A stretch of DNA of 23,551 nucleotides, taken from Beroe ovata. Taxonomy: Eukaryota; Ctenophora; Nuda; Beroida; Beroidae. Shown here in pieces: positions 1 to 8,000 of the stretch. Every line of letters starts with the position of its first letter. Within the stretch, counting starts at the first letter, position 1. Both the position numbers and the translations under genes were made by a program. The notes beneath the pieces were generated by a model. That model saw nothing but the letters and a program-made list of their open reading frames with translations, was not told the DNA's origin and did not search any database. The stretch covers positions 163,742 to 187,292 of the forward strand of contig CAMPET010000092.1 in NCBI GenBank assembly GCA_946803715.1. The letters run 5' to 3'.

Positions 1-8
1 TGATTGTG

Positions 9-12
<4 letters not shown>

Positions 13-55
<43 letters not shown>
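13..55. repeat. TG dinucleotide microsatellite
   Basis: An essentially pure TG run ends five bases before a candidate splice acceptor (TTACAG at 55-60) of the plus-strand gene, so it probably forms the end of an intron. Confidence 0.9.
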
Positions 56-58
<3 letters not shown>

Positions 59-60
59 AG

Positions 61-1224
61 AGTCGCGGCACTGATCAATGCGACTCTCATGCTTGTCATG
101 AGCTCGGATTGAGAGCATGGCGGTCGTGAGCCGGCCAAACTGTCTACCGCTTGACTGGGAGAGTTTTTCCTTGCGAAGTGTAAACACTTTCTATTTGTTA
201 TTAGGAAGCAAGCTAATTAAGCTGGAGCAGTGGTCAAGGTATTAAACATTTTCACTATCGGGCAGCCTGCGACACGGCAGAAAGTTATAGAATCGCGCTT
301 GTGAGAATCAGAGCGTGTGTTGTCTACAACTGCAATATATATGGCTCCATTGTATTCACTGTTAAAACTATAGGTAACACAGTCAAGGATAAGGAAGTAT
401 GAAGTTGAACAATACTGAACTCCCTCCACACTCTCTCTAGAGTCAGAGATCATGCAAATACCTCGGCCCACCGCCTCACCCTCCCCTCCTCACCCTCCCC
501 TCCTCACCCTCCCCTCCTCACACCACCTCGGCGCACCTCACCTCCACCACTATTATTTTCAGACCTCTTGTGACTACTCCCGGAAATGGTCGACGATAAC
601 GCCCTCCATCGAGCGAACGCTGAAACAACTGAGTCCCAATAAGCGGAACTGTGGCTGTAAGATATTCGGTTGTAACGGAGAGATATGTGGGACAGAGAGC
701 CAAGCGGATATTTTCAGTGCTTTTGAAACCAGCAAGTGTGCCGCCAAAAGGGACACGTTAAAAGAAAGGTTTGTTTTTGCATTTTCTTTCTGTAACTTTT
801 GTTGTAATCCTATGACAATGAATCTTGCATTGATTCATTATTGTTGTGAATGTTTGTGGTTTCTATTGAACGAAGTTAGACGTGTTTTAATGGAGTAGAC
901 TTATTCAGTTTTATCGGCATTCAGATCAGTTATAACATTGTTGTACGAACTCTTACTCCTCACACCCCCACAGAGCCACACCCTCTCACTTCACAGTCAC
1001 ACCCTCTCACTTCACAGTCACACCCTCTCACTTCACAGTCACACCCTCATACTGGCACACCCTCCTACTCATATGCACATCCCCGCAGATGTTTCGAGGA
1101 TTACGGAGAGTGTCGGATGAATAACCGAGGTAACTGCGTGTGGAAGAGTTTGCGGAAGCCGAAGGCGTGTGTGAACGTTTCCCGGCGGAGGATGCGATCG
1201 GCTGGGGATCTGATGCTGACCTGA
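61..1224 (+). CDS. 3' part of an unidentified cysteine-rich protein gene (spliced, 5' end outside window)
   Basis: Preferred exons are 61-125, about 231-300 (222 is an alternative start), 563-768 and 1089-1224, ending in TGA at 1222-1224. Splice signals are TTACAG before 61, GTGAGC after 125, GTGAGA after 300, TATTATTTTCAG before 563, GGTTTG after 768 and CCGCAG before 1089. Phases match at each join. The best supported is 768/1089, where AG plus A makes Arg and the frame then reads CFEDYGECRMNNRGNCVW. The predicted tail has about 14 cysteines, including a CGC pair, and no membrane segment, which suggests an extracellular or secreted protein. I do not recognise the family. The spacing C-x-C, then C, then F-x3-F-x4-C loosely recalls GDNF-receptor/GAS1 type domains, but this is only a hypothesis. 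An alternative model reads through 374-562; it would put a 14-bp minisatellite in coding sequence, so I disfavour it. No canonical AATAAA was seen just downstream. Confidence 0.5.
478..522. repeat. 14-bp pyrimidine-rich minisatellite
   Basis: About three direct copies of a TCACCCTCCCCTCC-like unit. The unit length is not a multiple of three. It lies in the presumed intron 301-562, where it extends the pyrimidine tract before the acceptor at 562. Confidence 0.75.
971..1047. repeat. 21-bp minisatellite (CACAGTCACACCCTCTCACTT type)
   Basis: Three nearly perfect 21-bp units plus a degenerate unit at each end, in the intron 769-1088 just upstream of the last exon of the cysteine-rich gene. There are no spacers between units, so this is a tandem repeat and not a CRISPR array. 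Confidence 0.85.
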
Positions 1225-1724
1225 GACAGAGTGGAGCCTGGTCGCATTCCTGACTCTAACATTGACACGAGTGTGTGTGTGTGTGTGGAGGAGAAGACAC
1301 GCGTTGACTGGGGCAGATTAGAGGTGTGTCGATGTGCAGCACCCCTCATCAATCAAAGACTGATAGACTGGTTCGTAATCAGCATAGACCGCAAGACAAG
1401 GATGAGCCTGAGAGATGAGTGAGAGGAAGGGAGGATTCAGAGACTCCGTATAAGTAGTGTTTATGAATGATGATTACCAGACTTTTTCTTGTGCAATAAT
1501 TAATTTGATGTGTTTTGTAAATTACAGCAATTCTTTGGCTTACGCCTGTTTTAGGGTGTGCCAATATATGATATAAGAGATTTATATTTGATTTTGCATT
1601 GCATATGTATCAGTATAGCGGTATTGTTATTTTAACCGCACGCATGCATGCTACACACACGCCCTGCCGACGCCGTCAATAAGACGGGCAGGGCGTGATG
1701 TATCTTATCTCATGTGTAGCCATT
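1225..1724. other. Intergenic stretch between the cysteine-rich gene and the tandem repeat
   Basis: No supported coding exon on either strand. It begins with the presumed 3' UTR of the plus-strand gene, includes a short GT run near 1271-1287, becomes AT-rich after 1440, and ends in the hairpin at 1651-1719. Confidence 0.6.
1651..1719. repeat. Strong imperfect inverted repeat (possible MITE remnant)
   Basis: CACGCCCTGCC at 1658-1668 pairs with GGCAGGGCGTG at 1687-1697 around an 18-nt loop. The outer ends CTACAC (1651-1656) and GTGTAG (1714-1719) are also inverted. The two arms are unequal in length and no target-site duplication is visible. It ends six bases before repeat copy A. Confidence 0.6.
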
Positions 1725-2253
1725 TCAACATGTTAATTGTGCACCAACGCCCTTTCAGCCGTTCTCACCGGCTCCCCATGCATTGCGGTTTTACAATCTT
1801 GGAGTAGCAGAGGAATTGGCCGCGCAATTTCACCCTTCGTTAAACTAGTCAAGAATTCTTCTGACCCGATACTTTGTTATACTTATAGCGATAATGATCG
1901 TAGATACGTGCGAGCATTTGACCAAGAAACCAAGCATAGAATTCACGATTATAACTATAAGTGATGATAGTGATAGGGTTCAAAAGTTCGAGTCAAAAAG
2001 TTTTAGTCAATCCTTGAAGTTGAAGTGTGTCCACGAAACATAATGAATAATGATAAAGCTTGGAGTTTTCCAATTGTTAAACGAAATAGTTTCAATTTTC
2101 TTGCTTTATACTTTGACGTTTGTCAGGATGACTTTCCCGGCTTCCAGTTCCCGCGTGCCGCGCGCATGATATTGATTGCTCATGCTGCAAGTCACAAGTG
2201 CAATTGCAAACATGTGTTATTGCACGTTGCTTGACCCATCAGCGGTCTTGCAT

Positions 2254-2391
2254 TTGTAAAATTTCACCCTACCCTTGCTGGCGGGATTTTATCCCTGGCA
2301 AGGAATGACAATTCCGTCGGGCGGAATGACATTGATCCTGTGACAATCACGCGCGGCTGGCGGCGCGGGCGCCGACGATAAAATCCTACAA
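2254..2391. mobile_element. TTGTAGG-family foldback MITE, decayed copy in repeat A
   Basis: It starts TTGTAAAATTTCACCCTAC and ends AAAATCCTACAA, with an interior (GGCGGGATTTTATCC, GACAATTCCGTC) shared with the copy at 3737-3853. The left terminus carries substitutions and the right terminus has lost part of the inverted repeat. No clean target duplication was seen. It is too short to code for a transposase. Confidence 0.6.
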
Positions 2392-2515
2392 GTACAATCT
2401 AGCATCGCCAGACAAGGTTACGCAGCGCGGGAGCAACCAGATGACAATGACATGACATAGCTCTGACTTAAAACTAAAAGAATAGAGCCTTATTGTAGGC
2501 TCTTCCTTGCCTGGC

Positions 2516-2753
2516 TTGTCAGATTTTATCTGACCTCAGTTTCTCGCGCGCGGTTGTCAGATGTTACCTGACCTGTTTCTCGCGCGAGCGCACCTTCATC
2601 ATCGCGCGCCTTCATCATCGGCCTTCGATGAAGGCCGCGAGACGGAGAAACAGGTCAGGTAACATCTGACAACCTGGCTTGTCAGATTTTATCTGACCTC
2701 AGTTTCTCGCGGCGATGAAGGCCGCGAGAAACAGGTCAGGTAACATCTGACAA
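2516..2753. mobile_element. TTGTCAG-family foldback element with nested copies
   Basis: The ends are TTGTCAGATTTTATCTGACC and, inverted, GGTCAGGTAACATCTGACAA. It is flanked by exact 8-bp direct repeats TGCCTGGC (2508-2515 and 2754-2761), and repeat B has one uninterrupted TGCCTGGC at the same point. Inside lie a second complete foldback (2554-2672) and a 75-bp mini-copy (2679-2753), separated by CCTGGC. No transposase frame is present, so it would need enzyme from elsewhere. An 8-bp target duplication fits hAT-type elements, but the termini are not diagnostic. Confidence 0.75.
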
Positions 2754-3061
2754 TGCCTGGCGATGATGCATATGCTCATGCTGCGGCCTTTTGACGCGAG
2801 CTGCGAAGTATTAGTAATAGTACGGCGATCGCGTCAGCGCCGCTGGTTGATCAGCGTTAGCCGTAGCGGCGCGTGCAAAACCGGAACCCGGGTCTATGAT
2901 CGTAGACCATAGACAGGCAAGCTCTTAGTATAGTCTTCCCTTAGTATAGTCTTCCCTACCATCAGGCCATCTTATTATCGTAAACATTAAGCAAGCAAGT
3001 GCAACGTGTGCACTGTGCACACAAAATTCTCGACAAGTCATGGACAGATTGAGATAACTTC

Positions 3062-3156
3062 TTGTAGGATTTTACCCTACCGTCGGTGCGCGCGATCTTC
3101 AATCCGCATTGCCAGGGATAAAATCCCGCCAGCAAGGGTAGGGTGAAATCCTACAA
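3062..3156. mobile_element. TTGTAGG-family MITE, recent copy with target duplication
   Basis: A 95-bp element with 19-bp terminal inverted repeats, TTGTAGGATTTTACCCTAC and its near-perfect complement. It is flanked by GATAACTTC at 3053-3061 and 3157-3165 (9 bp, or 8 bp if one base is chance). The matching place in repeat B (about 4408-4416) is unoccupied. It is non-coding and its family is not recognised; the target length is compatible with hAT-like or Mutator-like elements. Confidence 0.75.
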
Positions 3157-3215
3157 GATAACTTCCCGCCGCGGCAATTAGCAGTCAGCATCACTGAGCA
3201 AACCCAAAACCGGTA

Positions 3216-3216
3216 N
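3216..3216. other. Single ambiguous base (N) at the copy A / copy B junction
   Basis: The only N in the window falls exactly where copy A ends and copy B starts. This is what an assembly join, or a poorly resolved breakpoint, would leave. Confidence 0.95.
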
Positions 3217-4469
3217 TCAACATGTTAATTGTGCACCAACGCCCTTTCACTTTCAGCCGTTCTCACCGGCTCCCCATGCATTGCGGTTTTACATTCTTGG
3301 AGTAGCAGAGGAATTGGCCGCGCAATTTCACCCTTCGTTGAACTTGAAGTTGAACTAGTCAAGAATTCTTCTGACCCGATACTTCGTTATACTTATACTT
3401 ATAGTAATAGCGATAATGATCGTAGATACAGGCGAGCATTTGACCAAGAAACCGAGCATAGAATTCACGATTATAACTATAAGTGATGATAGTGATAGGG
3501 TTCAAAAGTTCGAGTCAAAAAGTTTTAGTCAATCCTTGAAGTTGAAGTGTGTCCACGAAACATAATGAATAATGATAAAGCTTTGAGTTTTCCAATTGTT
3601 AAACGAAATAGTTTCAATTTTCTTGCTTTATACTTTGACATTTGTCAGGATGACTTTCCCCACGCTTGTTCCCGCGCGCATGATTGCTCATTGCTCATGT
3701 TATTGCACGTTGCGTGACCCATCAGCGGTCTAGCATTTGTAGGATTTCACCCTACGGCCCTTGCTGGCGGGATTTTATTCCTGGCAAGGAATGACAATTC
3801 CGTCGGGCGGAATGACAATTGCGCGGCGCCGACTGTAGGGTAAAATCCTACAATCTTTCTTTAGCATCGCCAGACAAGGTCACGCAGCGCGGGAAGCAAC
3901 TGCAGATGACATGACATAGCTTTGTCCTAAAACTAAAAGAATAGAGCCTTATTGTATTTGTAGGCTCTTCCTTGCCTGGCGATGATGCAGATGCTGCGGT
4001 GCTTCCGCGCTGCGTGACCCAAATACTCCGCGCGCGCTGCGCGTCTCCGTGGTACTGGTTTGGTCGTCCTTTCTACGACTTTTCAGTTCACTGAGTAGAA
4101 CTAGAAGTAGAAAGGGGCGCGCAACGTGTGCACATGCAGCGGCCCTTTCACGCGAGCTGCGAAACGGCGATCCCGTCAGCGCCGCTGGTTGATCACTATC
4201 AGTATCAGCATTTATGGCTTATAGCGGCGCGCGTCAAACCCGGGTCTCCGTCTATGATCGTAGACCATAGCATAGATCTGCACAGGCAAGCTCTTCCCTA
4301 CCATCAGGCCATCTTATTATCGTAAACATTAAGCAAACAAGTGCATTGTGCAACGTGTGCAACTGCACTGTGCACACAAAATTCTCGACAAGTCATGGAC
4401 AGATTAAGATAACTTTCCGCGGCAATAACTATAAGCAGTCAGCATCACTGAGCAAACCCAAAACCGGTA
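3217..4469 (+). repeat. Tandem repeat copy B (about 1.25 kb)
   Basis: Direct-orientation partner of copy A. It lacks the insertions at 2516-2753 and 3062-3156 and keeps the corresponding unoccupied sites (around 3973-3980 and 4408-4416). It shares the short TTGTAGG-type foldback at 3737-3853 with copy A, so that insertion predates the split. No coding gene was recognised. Confidence 0.85.
3737..3853. mobile_element. TTGTAGG-family MITE in repeat B
   Basis: A 117-bp foldback with ends TTGTAGGATTTCACCCTAC and GTAGGGTAAAATCCTACAA. It sits at the same position as the decayed copy 2254-2391 in repeat A, so it was inserted before the two units diverged. No clear target duplication was seen. Confidence 0.7.
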
Positions 4470-5002
4470 TCAGATCGCACTGCAGTGTTGTAGGACTAGT
4501 TGTACTGGTTCATACTGTCATCGGGATATTCCATGTAACCCATATCCAAGTCAATGATCATTGCAAAATCAAGGGAATGAATCGTAGATGAAGATCAAGG
4601 AAATATTTCATTGCAAAACTAAAATACTAATATGTTCCTTCTAGTTACTAATATGTTACTTCTAGTTTTTTCAGGAAAATATTGTGAATTTAATTTTAAC
4701 CATTTAAACTAAAAGTAATTAATGGCTTGAGGCTGAGCTTCAATTCTTACTGAAACTTTATATCCGCTGTACTCAGATTCTGTAAGTGCAAACTGGATCA
4801 AAATGTAATGGCTATTGCTAAAATCTCTATCTGATTTTTATATCATATTTTCAATCTTTATTATGAAAATTTTCAGTTTTTTCACTCTTATTCTTCAGAG
4901 CTTATGCCGTTTCAGCTTATCCTAATAATATCTACTTATAATCAAATCGAATAATGATAGTTCATGATCATCTAATTCGAGAAATCAGAAGTCTCAATAG
5001 TT
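4470..5002. other. AT-rich 3' flank of the dynein gene
   Basis: No coding exon was seen. This stretch contains the presumed 3' UTR and polyadenylation region of the minus-strand dynein gene and the spacer to repeat B. Short direct repeats of the type CTAATATGTT near 4626-4660 are the only other structure noticed. Confidence 0.6.
4857..4862 (-). terminator. Candidate polyadenylation signal AATAAA for DNAH1
   Basis: The plus strand reads TTTATT, so the minus strand has AATAAA. It lies about 140 nt past the dynein stop codon in AT-rich DNA, a normal place for 3' end formation. No transcript evidence is available here. Confidence 0.55.
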
Positions 5003-8000
5003 CTAGTAGTCGAGGGCACAAATGAGTGCCACTGCCCTCATGATCCAGTGTTCGGGTGGCTTGTCCGATGGCAGCTCTAGTGGCATCACGAAGTTTGTGC
5101 TATGTCCAGTGGTGGACAAGGTACCAGCTCTAGTCAGGGTCTTGTACACGGGGCACACGTAGATACCGGTAGCCGGCTGAACTCGATCGGCAGCTGGTAT
5201 TAGCCGAATGATCGGCATATCTGCAGAGAATACGTATGTTAACAGCTTATGTTAACAGGAAATATATGCTGTCAGCTATGCTCAGATTTGATCTAGGCAA
5301 ATCAGTTTAAATGATGCCATACTCACCAGTGAACAACTCCTTGGGTCGTGACTCAGTGAGAACATGCTTCTCATGACACCACCTTGCTCCCTCGACAAAG
5401 AACCCAGAGATGTAGCACCCAGTCTCTGGTTTGGCAGTTATCTCTGTAGTGATAGGAACGACCTTGTAGTCAAATCCAATGGTGTCAATAGAAATACTAG
5501 TCATTCGAGCGTAGTTCTGTAGTGCTCCCGTGATGAACGCTTGAGGGAAGAAGAACCCAGAGATCCAGAAGACATTGGGGATGCCCTCGAAATTCCATGC
5601 TTTGATGAAATCTAGACGCTGCAGGAGATCAATGACCCAGGAACCCAAGGGTTTGAGAGATGGATACGCTTTGTTTGCCCACATATCCGGAACAGAATTG
5701 TTGAAAACTGACTGTGACATCAACTCAAGAGCATCTGACATGACAACAAGACCCTTGAGAGCTTTGAGGAGGTCATTGAGCGATTTGTGGATCAGTTTTA
5801 TGAGGGTGTTGTATAGTATCACCTGAAATTATTTCATATGTTAAGTTTAGCAGAACCAAAACATTGTAGATTATAGACAGAAACCTTGAATAGCAAGGGA
5901 ATGTTAACCACTGTCCGTGTGTCTACATACCTCCTGCTGTAACACAGTGTTCATACTCTCTTCATACAGGACTGGATGTCGAGCCATCATGTCAGCAATG
6001 TCAAACGGCGCCGGGACTTTACTGAGAATCTGCTTAGCTGTTTCCTCGATGACCTGAGGTGATGAATGGGTTGAAAACTGGGTTGAAAACTGTATAGTTA
6101 TTGAAAACCTAACCACCCAACATTGGAAATGTCAACCCTGTCTATCCGTCACTTTGACCGCTCACCTCCTCCTGCGACTTTCCTCCACCAGACCCAGTCT
6201 TTGCCTGCATGAGCAGGAACTTGTCCAGGATAGCATAAGTGTCATTCTGAGCATATGTCATGTTCGCGTTCTCGTGCAGTCCAAACAGTTCCGGATTATC
6301 ATTGAGCGGCAGCTGCTTGATGTACTTCAGGTAGTCCTTGTAGGTGGAGTCCGTGGGAAGCTGATGGTAGATTCCCGACTCCGAGAACTGATGATCCCCC
6401 TTGAGGACTGAGGAGTTGTAGAACATGTGGAGAATGGTGTTGATACAACGTCTATCCCAGTCATCTGTTACCCTTCCACCGTAGTTGATATCACCGGCAG
6501 TGTAGTGCAGTACCTATACAGAGAGAAATGGGCGTGGTCAGAGGGGGTTCCTTTACAATATACATCACCATGACAGCTATTATACAAGTATCAATCAATG
6601 CTGCTTACTTTTAGAGGGACTTGAGGAGCGTATTCAAGGAGGAACATGTTCAGCTGTGACACACAGATAGCTGTGTCCCCAGCAGTGAAGTCATACGCGA
6701 TGTTGAACCCGAGGGAACCAAACTTCCTCCTCTCACACACCACAGCATTGAACATCATGAGGGACAGGAGCAAGGGTTTGAATTCAGTATCCTGGGGGAG
6801 CACATGAGCAATTGATGAAAGAAGTTTCACCTCGATTTGATATGCTACTCACTACAGTAGTCAATTACTTTGCCAAGTAGTTATTCACGAGTAGCAATAT
6901 CGTGGCGATAACTACACGCGAGTAGGTAACTACTTGGCGAAGTAATTGACCACTATAGTATGGTCCTGTTAAAGTCGCGATCACTCACCCTTTGTCGATC
7001 GATGATAGACCCTGTCGAGAATTTCGTTGCGCGCGCGCGCGCAAACTTATTCTCAGACAGCTTATTCTCAAACTTATTCTCAGACAGCTTGCTGACGCAA
7101 GCCGCTTCGCGGCTTGCATCAGCGGTCTGGCATCGCCCGACAAACTCACCCTGCCAGTACAGGAAGAGAGGAAGTCCTCGTTGAACTGTTGGTAGTTCCT
7201 CAGCAAGTTAGCTTTCACCCCTCTTGGTGGTTCAACAGTCATCTTACTTCCGTTCTGTAGAATAGACACAGGGAACTTGGGGTTGGGCATACTCGTCAGC
7301 CACAGTCGGAAATCCCGGTGTACTTTGTCAGGATCAATGTTCTCCACAAGTTGCTCGAGGGAGGGCATCCACGAGGGAGAGAGATGGCAATTCTGGAAGA
7401 ACACCCATCGTCCTCGTTCCATTGCAGATCGTAACATGGCCTCCGCCCTCGGACCTTGCCCTTGTCCGAGTGAGATTGCAGTGAGCTTCTTGGAGAACTT
7501 CATTTCCTGTGGGAAGATGTGCATAGGGTCATATTTCATGGTCACACTGCATTGCCATGATACGCGATTGTCAGCTCTCCTCACTCCTCAGATAGGAACT
7601 CATGACACGTACCTCTGCAAAAGTGTAGAGGTCAGTAGCCGGGTCAGTTCCCACAGACAACACGAAGATGAGTGGAGTAGTAGGGGAGGAGTCCTTGTAC
7701 ACAAGAGCCAAATCGGTGGTTTGGGGCTCAATGAACTGTTCCCCGAGGTTGCCGCCAATGAAGTCCTGCATGGCATTGGTAAACTTATCAGGACGGATAC
7801 ACTTGAGGATCAACATCTTCTGGAACGCGGTCAGGTCAGTCTGCCATTTCCCAGGGAGAGTGGCTCTGAAATAATGTTGAAAAAAACTAAAATTGCTGGA
7901 AATACTCAACAAATGAAGAGGCATAACATTCAATCAATGACATTCTTAACAACTATCAACGGACAAGGACATATCTAAATACCTGTGAGGGTCAGGGCTG

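Larger units (their letters stand above)
1725..3215 (+). repeat. Tandem repeat copy A (about 1.49 kb, with insertions)
   Basis: This unit begins TCAACATGTTAATTGTGCACC and ends AAACCCAAAACCGGTA. The same sequence, in the same orientation, recurs as copy B. The two share almost all landmarks in order but differ by many point changes and small indels. Copy A is longer mainly because of two foldback insertions at 2516-2753 and 3062-3156. No credible gene was found; the short open frame near 1737-1964 is not conserved like a protein (see rejected items). It could be a segmental duplication, an uncharacterised repeat, or two alleles assembled in tandem. Confidence 0.85.

Noticed and set aside
217-471. 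Minus-strand 84-codon open frame
   Set aside because: No splice or family support. It overlaps the presumed exon and intron of the plus-strand gene, and its C-terminal half resembles nothing I recognise.
374-562. Model joining an exon ending at 373 to an acceptor at 440 and reading through 441-768
   Set aside because: It is phase-compatible and open, but it makes a 14-bp pyrimidine minisatellite coding. The GTGAGA donor at 301 with the TATTATTTTCAG acceptor at 562 is also phase-compatible and avoids this.
971-1047. Regular short repeats that could suggest a CRISPR array
   Set aside because: The units are head-to-tail without unique spacers, and the window is clearly eukaryotic.
1737-3486. 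Similar short ORFs in copies A (1737-1964) and B (3229-3486) that could be a small conserved protein
   Set aside because: The three indels between them are multiples of three, which is suggestive. However, they are duplications or losses of short local repeats, and every base substitution I could score inside the frame changes the amino acid. That is the opposite of purifying selection on a protein.
7507-7584. In-frame extension of DNAH1 exon 40 upstream to a second acceptor at 7546
   Set aside because: It would break the reading phase with exon 39. The CCCACAG acceptor at 7507 gives the conserved FAEEMKFSKK join in phase.
7277-7978. 233-codon plus-strand open frame
   Set aside because: It lies antisense to DNAH1 exons 39-40 and the intron between them. 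The minus-strand reading is unmistakable dynein, so this is a shadow frame.
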